Positions 8,684 through 16,489 are shown, numbered from the stretch's first letter. The stretch: 16,670 nt of DNA from Pavlovales sp. CCMP2436 (GCA_026770615.1 MU631607.1:28569-45238), one strand, 5' to 3'. Numbers and translations: made by a program. Notes: generated from the sequence alone by a model not told the origin.

Positions 8684-8787
8684 GCGTTGCGCAGCGACTC
8701 CAGCGCTTTGTTTTCGGCTTCCTCATCATCCACCACTTCTACCAGCTCCCCACTTCGGCGTAGCGCGTAGGAGCCTGCGTCAGAGCG
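8684..8787 (-). other. Exon-like stretch, minus strand
   Basis: On the minus strand, after TCTAAG, 34 codons read as an acidic protein segment (motif LVEVVDDEEAENKALESL). They end at a possible donor, AACGC|GTATAT, that opens directly into the TA microsatellite. It is too short to identify, and neighbouring exons were not found. Confidence 0.3.
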
Positions 8788-8889
8788 CTTAGATCAGCCT
8801 GACTTGAACTTGAAACGTACCGCCAGCCCGAACCCCCCTACATTAATATATACGCGGCCTGACGCTGACCGCCCGCCTGCCCCCCGCAG

Positions 8890-9205
8890 ATGCGAGCATC
8901 AACTATGCGGACTTCTTCGTCGGCGCGCACCACGCGGCAGACGAGGAGCAGCACGCAGACGCCAAGTTTGCGCTCTTCGCGCGCGTGCTGCAGTACTGCC
9001 TCGAGAGTATCAAGCGCGACGTGCAACTCATCGAGGGCGTGCCGAGCGTCTGCATCGCTCCGACCGGCGTCATGCGCCCTCTCCGCGAGCTGCTCGCGCC
9101 CCTGCTCGCGCTCGCGCTCCCGGAGGACTGCGCGTTCGCCGACCCCATCAACGAGCTCAGGTTGCAGATCGCCAAGTTCGTGTTCGAGCGGTTCGGCAAC
9201 AGGGA
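8890..9205 (+). CDS. Exon of an unidentified protein
   Basis: The exon follows a good acceptor, CCCCCGCAG (8881-8889). Codons continue in one frame for about 105 residues with strong G/C at third positions and a balanced, soluble, mostly helical composition. Recognisable stretches are NYADFFVGAHHAADEEQHAD near the start, VLQYCLESIKRDVQLIEGVP in the middle, and DPINELRLQIAKFVFERFG at the end. The first codon needs one base from an upstream exon (phase 1). A possible donor lies at 9206, after which the frame runs into a G-homopolymer and loses protein character. No family was recognised. Upstream and downstream exons are not obvious, so it could be part of a split gene or an isolated remnant. 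Confidence 0.45.
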
Positions 9206-9423
9206 GTCCCCTCCCCCTTTGTGGCTGGTCGGTGGGGGGGGGGGGGTATTAGACCGTGCCTATTTACCGTAAGGGGGGAAAAAAAAACTGCGATGGGGTA
9301 GCGACGTCGCCCCTCGGAGCGAGGAGCGCTGCTTCCGACCTCTGTGGAGAAGCTGCATTCCGCTTGATCGCTCAAAGCGATGCTCCAGGCGATGAAGCAG
9401 ACAAAGACGACCCCGGCGCTTCA
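9206..9423. other. Intervening DNA with G13 homopolymer, no firm gene
   Basis: Holds a run of about 13 G (9234-9246) and a poly-A run near 9288. The frame around 9310-9510 (motif DLCGEAAFRLIAQSDAPGDE) looks mildly protein-like and runs into the 91-bp tandem duplication. Confidence 0.3.
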
Positions 9424-9605
9424 GCGGCACCACGCGCGCGACCTGCCTGGACCAAGATGTCAGCATACATACCGCATGCCAATGACATCAGCGGTCCAGG
9501 CAAGGTTCGCTCGCGCGGCACCACGCGCGCGACCTGCCTGAACCAAGATGTCAGCATACATACCGCATGCCAATGACATCAGCGGTCCAGGCAAGGTTCG
9601 CTCGC
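9424..9605. repeat. 91-bp tandem duplication carrying an imperfect hairpin
   Basis: 9424-9514 and 9515-9605 are identical except for one G-to-A change (CCTGGACC versus CCTGAACC). Each unit contains GCCTGGACC...GGTCCAGGC arms with inner TGTCA...TGACA and GCAT...ATGC pairs, giving a broken hairpin. The length of 91 is not a multiple of 3, so any coding frame crossing it would shift. Confidence 0.9.
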
Positions 9606-10127
9606 AGCTGCAGCCGCAGTTTTACGGAACAGCGAGATGGGGAAGGAGGCTACCACTTCCAACCCACGTCGACGGCCCGATCCGTCGTCAACGAATCCCT
9701 CGTTGACCGATCTGGTGCTGGAACGCCGCGCAGAATAGTTCGGGCTCATGCAGTCCGCGCTCCACTCGCAGGCCGACACAGCAGCACCACTCGCACGTGC
9801 AGAAGCCGCACGTGCTTTCCGACAAGAAGACGTCGAAGCCGGCCGCCGAGGCGAGCGCATCATCTGCGCCATCGTCAAAGCCACCGAAGCCGGCCGCCAA
9901 GGCAAGCGCATCATCTGCGCCATCGCCGAAGCCAACGGATCCCGGATCGAGCGGGGCGCATCGCCCTCGACCCGAAGACCTCGCTTGACAACGCTCGACC
10001 CACGACCCCCCCGCTACCCACTCGTTTTTGGCAACTACGGGGATGCTTCTGCATCGCGACTCCCGATGACTTCCACTGTCATGCAGCGCACTGAGGGCTG
10101 CGCCGCTGTGTGGCTACCCGTCGAGGC
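9606..10127. other. Unassigned GC-rich DNA upstream of LINE fragment 2
   Basis: Several overlapping frames are open (for example 9748-10215), as expected for GC-rich DNA. None shows a recognisable domain. The end, 10088-10125, shares codon-aligned similarity with the flank of LINE copy 1. Confidence 0.3.
9835..9936. repeat. 51-bp tandem repeat, two units
   Basis: GAAGCCGGCCGCC starts at 9835 and 9886, and the units match over most of 51 bp, including GCGCATCATCTGCGCCATCG. In one frame this gives a 17-residue Lys/Pro/Ala/Ser repeat (SKPAAEASASSAPSSKP type), resembling a disordered linker. In another it gives an Arg/Ile/Ala repeat. Which frame, if any, is used is unclear. Confidence 0.7.
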
Positions 10128-10330
10128 ACCACAGAGGAACCTATCTTCAAGCAAGCTCGACTCGCCAACCGCCTGCTCGGAGCTCTGTCGGCGCATCCGC
10201 ACCGCCGCAAGGTGATGCTGAGGCTCAGCAGAGTGACGATCAGACACCTGGCACCCGAGGCCTCCTGAACGCACAGAGTGCGCATCAGGCGGTAGAAGTG
10301 GCTACATAACATAACATAACATAACATAAA
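10128..10330 (+). mobile_element. Second LINE fragment, same family, 3' end only
   Basis: From about 10128 to 10304 the sequence matches the 3' end of the minus-strand LINE (FKQAR codons, the GTGACGATCAGAC block, GAGGCCTCCTG and the terminal CGGTAG stop). It then runs into ATAAC repeats at 10306-10329. By eye it is about 80% identical. It has an internal in-frame TGA at the GCCTCCTGA site. It is inverted relative to copy 1 and lies 3.8 kb from it. Confidence 0.8.
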
Positions 10331-10534
10331 ACAAGGGATAAGGATCCCTCCCGAAACTCTATCCCCCTAGGAAGTTAGTTTTTTTTTTCCCCTGTAATTA
10401 TTAATAATAAATTTTTCAGTACGAAATGAGTTTTTAAGTTATAAGGGATCCTTTGCCCCTGGAGGTCCACCCCCAAAAAAAACTAAGTAACTTCCTAGGG
10501 GGATAGAGTTTCGGGAGGGATCCTTATCCCTTGT
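10331..10534. repeat. Foldback element with roughly 55-bp arms
   Basis: The left arm, 10331-10388, pairs with the right arm, 10475-10534. A 46-bp part (from CTTCCTAGGGGGATAGAG through ATCCTTATCCCTTGT) is perfect, and a 4-nt gap lies toward the poly-A/poly-T inner end. The loop is AT-rich (10389-10474). The element begins directly after the ATAAC tail of LINE fragment 2. Confidence 0.85.
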
Positions 10535-10663
10535 TTTATCCCTTGCGGTAAATAGACTGCCTAATTCATTACCCGAGATCAAAAAAAAACAAAAAACTAG
10601 CTTCCTATGGAGGTAGAGTTTCGGGAGGGACCGTATCCCTCGTTTTATCCCTTGCGGTAAATA
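10475..10663. repeat. Direct repeat of the foldback right arm
   Basis: 10475-10554 and 10581-10663 share a poly-A start, CTTCCTA.GG, TAGAGTTTCGGGAGGGA and TTTTATCCCTTGCGGTAAATA, with a few substitutions. The second copy therefore extends the arm beyond the inverted-repeat limit. Confidence 0.8.
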
Positions 10664-10714
10664 CATGGCCCAAATACGCGTGCGCATTTTTTCTGGCTTC
10701 GTTTTCATTGAGAG

Positions 10715-11017
10715 ATGGCCACGATCGCAGCCGCTGCACTCGCCCTCGGCGTCGGCGTCGAGCACCTGCGCCCCGCCCTGCCACCGGCGCTCGCCCACGA
10801 GGATGCCGCTCAGCGGTCTAGGGCGGCCATGGTGGGCGGTGGGGTCCTTTGCGTCGCCGCGCTCACGTACCCCGCGCGGATCGCGCCATTCACCGCCCTG
10901 GTGCAGCAAGTCACCCCGCTGGGGACGTACTCGCGTTTTTGGGCTGCCCTCGCCCTCGCCCAGCTATACGTGTGGGGCGCCGAGAGCGTGCACCCCATGG
11001 TCCTGAGCAAGTCATAG
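10715..11017 (+). CDS. Possible small hydrophobic (membrane) protein, 100 aa
   Basis: ATG at 10715, TAG at 11015-11017. The N-terminus (MATIAAAALALGVGVEH) is Ala-rich and could be a signal anchor or organelle-targeting region. Residues about 37-50 (AAMVGGGVLCVAALTY) and 74-87 (RFWAALALAQLYVWG) are hydrophobic enough to cross a membrane. Third positions are almost all G or C, which suits host coding DNA. The reading frame is intronless and followed directly by low-complexity DNA. I recognise no family. Overlapping antisense and sense frames of similar length exist, as is usual at this G+C, so it may be spurious. Confidence 0.4.
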   Translation: MATIAAAALALGVGVEHLRPALPPALAHEDAAQRSRAAMVGGGVLCVAALTYPARIAPFTALVQQVTPLGTYSRFWAALALAQLYVWGAESVHPMVLSKS

Positions 11018-11338
11018 CGCTCGATTTATCAACCAGTACGCCTAGTGCGGATTCGGGGCCCCGGACCCCGGATTCAGGGCCCCGGACCGTTTCGGCCGGT
11101 GTTTTTCGCGCAAATGCCCCGCCCGCCCGTCCGTCCGCCCGTCCCCGCCCGCCCCCGCCCGGCCCCACCCGCCTCCATTCTTCAGTTTAAAAAACTAAAA
11201 ATAGACCCCCTCCCCCCCGCCCCCGCCCCCTCCCCGCCCCCGCCCTTTCCCGCGTCACCAAGTCTCCCGTATTCAACAGTCCAGGTCCGAGGGTTTAAGT
11301 ATGAATTCCGGTAAAAGTGTCGGACCTCTCCGCACTTG
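11018..11338. other. Low-complexity C-rich DNA
   Basis: A 21-bp tandem pair (GGATTC.GGGCCCCGGAC at 11049 and 11070) is followed by two CCCGCC-type simple-repeat tracts, 11116-11177 and 11206-11252. No gene is seen. Confidence 0.6.
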
Positions 11339-11340
11339 AC

Positions 11341-11405
11341 ATATATATATATATATATATATAGCGGCTCAGCATGGTTCAACAACAGAAGTATAAATAT
11401 ATACG
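11341..11405 (+). repeat. (TA)n-linked dispersed repeat, copy 2
   Basis: A TA microsatellite 11341-11363, GCGGCTCAGC at 11364-11373, then ATGGTTCAACAACAG. The family order is the same as at 8621-8682 and 12379-12522. A TATAAATATATACG block follows at 11393-11406. Confidence 0.65.
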
Positions 11406-11576
11406 TGAGCCTCCTGGCCGCCGCCTGCTCCAACGTCGCCGAGCAGCTCGAGGCACTGCAGATCTACCTCATCGAGTGTTCGCTTGAGCGAGCCACTCAC
11501 CGGACTCAACGTCATGCCGAGAGCAAGCGCGGCGTGAGCAGGGAGAAGCGGGTCGGCGCGAAGTGGGCCTGCTAGC
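11406..11576 (+). other. Exon-like stretch of unknown family
   Basis: About 55 codons in one frame up to a TAG, with a helical, coding-like first half (LLAAACSNVAEQLEALQIYL) and a basic second half. There is no clear start or acceptor, and it is not assigned. Confidence 0.25.
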
Positions 11577-11876
11577 AAATCCCGGGCCCGAGCCAGGGAT
11601 TTTTACGGGTTTTAAAAAGCGAGCGATATTTGAAAAGCGAGCGTTTTTATGACACCGACTGGCGCAAAGAGGCCGACTACGGGCCGCACCGGACGCGGCA
11701 TGTGTAAACAGGCCCACCTCGCCCGCGAAACCACCCTGCCTCCCCACCCGCAGCAAAAAAAAATGGGGCGAATTAAAAAAAAAAAAAAAAAAAAACTGAA
11801 AACATGGCGACGCGACAATCGCGCCTTCCCTGGTACGCCCCCCCAAAACGCTTCGCTGCTCGACAAAACTACGTGA
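11577..11876. other. Repeat-rich stretch with A21 run
   Basis: Contains a tandem AAAAGCGAGCG pair (11615-11644) and a 21-nt poly-A (11775-11795) preceded by A9, a possible processed-RNA tail. No firm gene. Confidence 0.35.
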
Positions 11877-12050
11877 CGCTACAAGCAGACGAACAATCTG
11901 CTAAAGCGGGAGAAGGCAGCACACCTCATGGCAGAGCGGAAGGCACGCCTCATGGCAGAGCAGGCGGCTGTCTCTACCTCGAGCATCGCATACTACCGAC
12001 CTCTGCTCTCGAGACGGGCCTACCTTGTGCACCTGCTCTACGCGGACTGA
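11877..12050 (+). other. Exon-like stretch, helical Lys/Glu/Ala-rich
   Basis: 57 codons between TGA at 11874 and TGA at 12048 with strong G/C third positions and a plausible protein: a helix with repeat LMAER/LMAEQ, then YYRPLLSRRAYLVHLLYAD. It includes a 24-bp tandem duplication (CTCATGGCAGAGC at about 11925 and 11949). No start codon context or domain was found. Confidence 0.3.
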
Positions 12051-12250
12051 CGCACGTGTCCCCGCAGTTTGGAACAGTCAGCTATTGTCACCCCAGTAGA
12101 CATTAAGTACATTATCGCTAGCTAACACGTTTTTTAGAAATTTAGAAATCAAAATGGGATTCACCCGGCCCCCACTCCCTGCCCCTGCGCCGGCCCGGGG
12201 GCCCGTCATCCAGTTCAAATTGGCGGGAAAAGCATCCCCGACTGCCCAGC

Positions 12251-12279
12251 GTGACAGAGGGCCCGGGGGCCCTTGTCAC
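12251..12279. repeat. Short GC hairpin
   Basis: GTGACA.AGGGCCC pairs with GGGCCCTTGTCAC, 13 bp with one bulged base and a 2-3 nt loop. It lies in non-coding DNA. Confidence 0.6.
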
Positions 12280-12375
12280 ATAGGGCCCCGGGTCGGTCCT
12301 GGACCTGCGTTTAAGGCAAATGTCAGTATGGAGTCCGCAACTTTTTTAAATTTGAAATATCGGAACCCCACACTG

Positions 12376-12378
<3 letters not shown>

Positions 12379-12447
<69 letters not shown>

Positions 12448-12522
12448 ATCTATACATATATATATATATATATATTCATATATAGCGGCTCAGCATTATT
12501 CAACAAGTGTTGTTCACTCACT
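12379..12522 (+). repeat. Long (TA)n microsatellite with dispersed repeat, copy 3
   Basis: About 105 bp of interrupted TA repeat (12379-12484) run into GCGGCTCAGC at 12485-12494, then ATTATTCAACAAGTGTTGTTCACT, here given only by its parts TTCAACA and GTTCACTCACTG. The tail resembles the reverse complement of 8621-8647. Confidence 0.7.
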
Positions 12523-13042
12523 GACTTGGTCAACGTCAGACGTTAGTCCTGGCAGCAGGGATAGATATATACCAGCAGATCATCTCCCTAACCGCCCTTG
12601 CCCGGGCACACTACCGGAGATCCATCGGCACGCGCGGTGGCGCCCAAGCCAGCGCAGCCGACTAAGGCACGCAGCAGGCAATGGGCGACGCAGCGCTCAG
12701 ACCAGCACAACATTCAGAACAGTCAGACGCCAGCTTGAATGCCTATCATAAATATATATATATATATACTTCTAGGGTAAGGAAGAAGCACTGGCCTCGT
12801 CGCTCGGAGCTGCTCGGAGGCGGGGTGTAGCGCTAGACCATCCTATGTGTGACCAGAAAGTGACGAGCCGTTTGCGCTGACAAATGCCTGGGTGATTTGA
12901 GTATCACATAAGTTAGTGCGTTCAACAGCGATTGCAAAGCACGAAAGAACACGCGGCAGATAGACCATGTTGTCGCCTATAGTACATTCACGGGGACGTG
13001 ACTGTGGTAGGCTACCGCCAGGCTTCGCCCGGGCAGCGCCAG
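12523..13042. other. Intergenic or intronic DNA before the deaminase exons
   Basis: Contains another short TA run (12749-12768). No exon with the deaminase Zn ligands (PCxxC) was found on the plus strand here, and no other gene is visible. Confidence 0.4.
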
Positions 13043-13402
13043 GCCGAGATGGCGCTCCTGCACTCATGCATCGGCAGGGTGCGCGCCCTATTCACCTAAA
13101 CACCCTCCCCCCTCCCATCATTTCCCCCCCCCCACACACACCACAAATCCCCTCCCCACACGCACACCCACCCTCACACCCTCAGTCTCACACCACACCC
13201 ACACACACACAATCCAACGAGCTAATAATTGGTCACTTTCACCTAACAGGTCATCTACGCCATTCCCGACGCGGCGGGCGGCGCACTGGGCAACGTCTAC
13301 AGGCTGCACGTCCACCGGCAGCTCAAACACCATTTCGAAGTGTTCCGGGGGCTCTGCTCGGACGAAATGGGTGGGGACGTGGCCGCGGCCTGCAGACCTT
13401 AG
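13043..13402 (+). CDS. ADAT3: tRNA-specific adenosine deaminase subunit ADAT3/TAD3-like, last two exons only
   Basis: Exon A, 13043-13078, follows CGCCAG and encodes AEMALLHSCIGR. Intron 13079-13249 (GTGCGC...CTAACAG) is phase 0. Exon B, 13250-13402, encodes VIYAIPDAAGGALGNVYRLH and a region ending HHFEVFRGL before TAG. Together they match the C-terminal part of the ADAT3 family: MALLHS after the PCxxC zinc site, then GALG, then the H-x-FEVFRGL end. The ADAT2-ADAT3 heterodimer converts adenosine 34 of tRNA anticodons to inosine; ADAT3 is the non-catalytic partner. Here the exon carrying PCxxC is not found upstream in the window. If exon A is extended leftward the codons do not give it. The gene may therefore be a truncated copy, or its upstream exons lie behind repeat-expanded introns. 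Confidence 0.6.
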
Positions 13403-13443
13403 TTAGTTAGTTAGTATGTCCCTTCAACACACTCGCACACGCC

Positions 13444-13471
13444 CTAGGCGTTGAGGGAGATGGCTTTCATG
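13444..13471. repeat. Dispersed repeat, copy B (partner 6131-6159)
   Basis: CTAGGCGTTGAGGGAGATGG, then CTTTCATG, matches copy A. It is flanked on the left by CCCTTCAACACAC and a (TTAG)n run at 13402-13415. Confidence 0.5.
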
Positions 13472-13526
13472 AGGCCTTGAACATCGCGAACCATACGGGC
13501 TCCCTTGAACGTTATGCCCTAGAGCG

Positions 13527-13537
13527 TATATAAATAG
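13527..13537 (+). promoter_or_regulatory. TATA box of the dienelactone hydrolase gene
   Basis: TATATAAATAG lies 43-53 bp upstream of the ATG at 13580. A second TATAAATATA follows at 13540-13549. A start site near 13560-13570 would give a very short leader. Assigned by motif and position only. Confidence 0.5.
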
Positions 13538-13579
13538 TTATAAATATACGTCCGCCCAAGTTCAGAGTTCAGAGGACGT

Positions 13580-15504
13580 ATGGAGCTCACGAACGTGCAG
13601 TGCACGCTCGGCGCGATCGCGCGTGACGAGGGTGTCGTCGAGCGCTTCGAGACCTTCGTGCGCAAGGCGCAGCTGCTAGCCGTGCGCGCCTTCGACTTGC
13701 TGCACCTGCACCTCTTCAAAGCCGCGCAGGATGACGATCCGAAAGCGTTCCCGTCGATGGACCTGAACCTATTCAAGGCTGCCGCTCGCGCGGTGTGCCG
13801 CGCGGAGTACACCTCACCCGCAGCTGCATGCAACGCGCACGTCGACGCGTGCGCGATGGAGGCGGTCTTCGATAAATACGAGCAGATGGACGGCATGCCC
13901 ACGACCGGCGTCGAATTCGGCACGCTCAAGGCGATGCGCTTCGCCCACTACGCTCGGTGCATGGATCCGCGGCTCGTCACGGGGGTGGTGTGCGCGCCCG
14001 AGCTGCTCGACGCATTCCTATGCAATCTCCACCCGGAGAGCGATGCAGCGCTCGATATCTTCCTGCCATCAAAGGAGCGCGCCGCAATCGCCCTCATGAA
14101 CTCGAGCGCCAGCTACTGGCGTCCACTTTTTAAATGGGCCACGATGCGCGCCTTGGCCATGCGCTGGTCACCTCTGCTGCTCTCCTTGGCCATGCAGATC
14201 GGCATCGCACTCGCCTGCGCGCCCTTCGCCAGGGGGCCGGCCGGCGCAAGCGCGACTGGGCCTGGGGGTGCGCGGCGCCCGCGCATGCCGCAGATGCCGC
14301 CGGGCGTCGGCGCGCCGCTCGCCGAGGACGGGGAGGCGGGGGTGGTGGCGGAGGAGGAAGACTGGCCGGAGGATGACCCGGCGTACGACCAGGCGCCGCT
14401 GCACACCGAGGAGCTCGTATTCGCGGGCAGCAATGGTCGGCCCGCGCGCGCCTACCTCTCGGTGCATAAAGCGGAGATGGCGACGAGCAACAAGGTATAA
14501 AATTAGAATGACGTGCGCTGTGTGCGCAGCTCGCCGAGTGTCCCTTTCCGCGGGGGCGGCTGCTATCTCCTTCCCTCGGCCACGATTTTCAACGAGGGGT
14601 CTCTAGCCGGCCGGACAGGGTGACTCAATAAAGCCTCCTCTTAACAGGGCATCATCCTTCTTGCCGATATCTTCGGCTGGGCAAGCCCGAGCACGCGCGC
14701 CGCGGCGGACCGACTCGCCGCCTCGTGCGAGGCGTTCGTGATCGTCCCCGACGTGTTCCGTGGGCAGCCGTGGCCCGAGGCCACTCCGCCGAGCGGCCCG
14801 GCCTACGAGAGGTGGCGCGACCGCTTCTCGCTGCAGGTTTTATTTTTAGTTTTATAATAGTTCTTTTAACGTCCCCCGACTTGCAGCCCGAAGGCGTACG
14901 GGCATGACTGCCTCCCCCTTTGCCAAAACAGCCAAGCCCTACGTACCGTTGTCAGCCATCTGCGAACATACCCGTCTAACTACCTCCCTCCCCCCCAACC
15001 CCATCCCCCCCCCAGGAGCTGGCCGGTGACGTGAGAGGCTGCGCGCAGTTGCTCAACACGGTACACAGCGTCGAGCTCCTCGGCCTCGCCGGCTTCTGCT
15101 GGGGCGGCGGGCGCGCGCTCGAGCTGGTGGCGCGGGACTGGGTGGACGCGCACGCTGTTGCGGTCTTTTACCCGACACGCTTCGATTTGGGCGCGATCGC
15201 GAAAAACATGCACCTACCGCTGTTGGCCGTCTACGGCGGCGAGGACACGACCCCCGGAGCGACGCCGACTGACGCGGCCGGCCTCGAGGGGGAGCTCGCG
15301 TGCAACCCTCGGATGCGGTACCAGTACTTTGTGCGCTCGTTCCCCGGGCGGTCGCACGCGTTCGCGCACAGGCCGCAGAACGACGAGGAGGCGCAGGATG
15401 CGGACGACGCGCTCAAGCTGGCCGAGGCTTGGTTCGACAAATATCTCCACGTTAGCTTGCTTGGAGCTCAGCCTGAGCCTCCGAAGTCTGCGGCTTCAGC
15501 CTGA
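13580..15504 (+). CDS. Dienelactone hydrolase family protein with long N-terminal extension, three exons
   Basis: Exons 13580-14494, 14648-14836 and 15016-15504, all phase 0, give 530 residues. Introns 14495-14647 and 14837-15015 are GT-AG. The hydrolase domain starts near residue 282 (FAGSNGRPARAYLSVHK) and crosses the first junction into GIILLADIFGW. It then has PDVFRG, the nucleophile elbow GFCWGGG (Cys about 396), Asp about 445 (YGGEDTTPG) and His about 482 (FPGRSHAFAHR), so the Cys-Asp-His triad is complete. Family members hydrolyse dienelactones and related esters; the actual substrate here is unknown. Usual family length is about 230-250. The first 280 residues are an unassigned extension with a hydrophobic segment near 194-215 and a Gly/Pro/Ala then acidic linker near 215-280. 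Intron 1 retention would stop translation after NKV, and an AATAAA lies at 14627. Intron 2 begins with the introner-like repeat. Confidence 0.85.
14852..14906 (+). repeat. Introner-like repeat, copy 1 (intron 2 of the hydrolase gene)
   Basis: The 55-bp sequence starting TTATAATAGTTCTTTTAACG is identical to 16501-16555. It starts 15 bp after the donor GT of the host intron. The same intron ends in a C-rich tract and CAG. Confidence 0.9.
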
Positions 15505-15833
15505 GAGTTGGGGTTACTAGTCAACTTGTGTTGTGGATCCTGATCCATGCCACTCGCGGTGAGTCGTGCCCTAACTTGTTCACTCGTGTTCTCCATCTCA
15601 GAAAAAATCAAAGTCTGACTGATCTCCGCGGATTCAGCTGTCAGCTGTCAAAATAGCCCGGCGCTCTGATTGCCGTTGTCGTTCCCGTCGCGTTGCGGAG
15701 CTCGTCTCAGCCAAGTATCTCAGCGCGTGTGCTACTTTCACGCTCATTTTAAAAACAGCACTAGACAAGGCGGAGGACAAGCCGAACTGTCGTGGACTTG
15801 GCGCTTGGCCAGCACAGCACGACGCGACGCTCG
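15505..15833. other. Intergenic stretch between hydrolase and phosphoesterase genes
   Basis: No coding region is seen. It presumably holds the hydrolase 3' end and the phosphoesterase promoter. GTGAGT at 15559 and CTCCATCTCAG ending at 15601 could bound a 43-nt leader intron. No AATAAA or TATA box is obvious. Confidence 0.4.
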
Positions 15834-16489
15834 ATGGCGCGCGGCAAAGGCAGGGCGGCGCCGCCCGTGCCGCTGGATCTCGGATCTCTCAGCCTGGGGC
15901 CGCAGGAGGGGCGACCGGTCGCCTCCGCCGCGCTGCCGCGCATCGCCGAACTCGGCCAGGCGCGGCCGCCAGACCACGTGCGCTTTGTGTGCATCAGCGA
16001 CACCCACGGGATGCACCATGAGATCAAGCACGTCCCGGAGGGCGACGTGCTGATCCACGCGGGCGACTTCTCCGACACGGGAAGCCCCGAGCAGGTCCGG
16101 ATGCCGGACGAACGGGTCGAATAATAATTGCATCGCTCATCCTGTTGATGTGCATCGCATGGGCTGCTTTATGCCGCTGCTATTGGCCATGCGCGTTTCT
16201 TACTCTGGGCATTGTCGCCTTTGTTCCCATAGGTCGTTTCGCTCGAGCGCTGGCTCAGCGGCCTCCCGCATGCGCACAAAATCGTGATCGCGGGTAACCA
16301 CGACACGCCCTTCGACCAAGTGCACTACGAGCGCAGCTGGCAAAAGTACCATCATCAGATGCTCGACAGCAACAGCGTCCGCGCCATACTCACGGAGAGC
16401 CAGAGCGTGACGTACCTCGAGGACTCGGAAACGAGCGTGTTTGGCCTGCGCGTGTACGGAAGCCCATGGCAGCCTGAGTTCTGTGACTG
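15834..16489 (+). CDS. MPPED-type metallophosphoesterase, 3' partial
   Basis: Exon 1, 15834-16094 (87 codons), starts at the first in-frame ATG. Intron 16095-16232 (GTCCGG...CCCATAG) is phase 0. Exon 2, 16233-16489, ends in phase 2 at TG|GTGGGT, and the gene continues past the window. Calcineurin-like metal-binding motifs are present in order: ISDTHG (residue about 52), GDFSD (about 75) and GNHD (about 107), then VYGSPWQPEF as in MPPED1/2 proteins. These enzymes bind two metal ions and hydrolyse phosphodiesters such as cyclic nucleotides; the substrate here is inferred only at family level. The N-terminal 45 residues are basic, Pro/Gly-rich and probably disordered. The expected next residues after the Trp split by the donor (an aromatic/Asn block) should lie in exon 3. 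The second intron carries the same 55-bp repeat as the upstream gene. Confidence 0.85.

Noticed and set aside
11510..11525. HAE triplet near 11513 as the deaminase active site belonging to the ADAT3-like exons
   Set aside because: Surrounding residues do not fit any deaminase, ADAT3 usually lacks the catalytic Glu there, and the frame ends soon after.
14113..14606. Overlapping frames on both strands over exon 1 of the hydrolase
   Set aside because: Shadow frames; the plus-strand frame continuing into the hydrolase domain across a phase-0 intron is the supported one.
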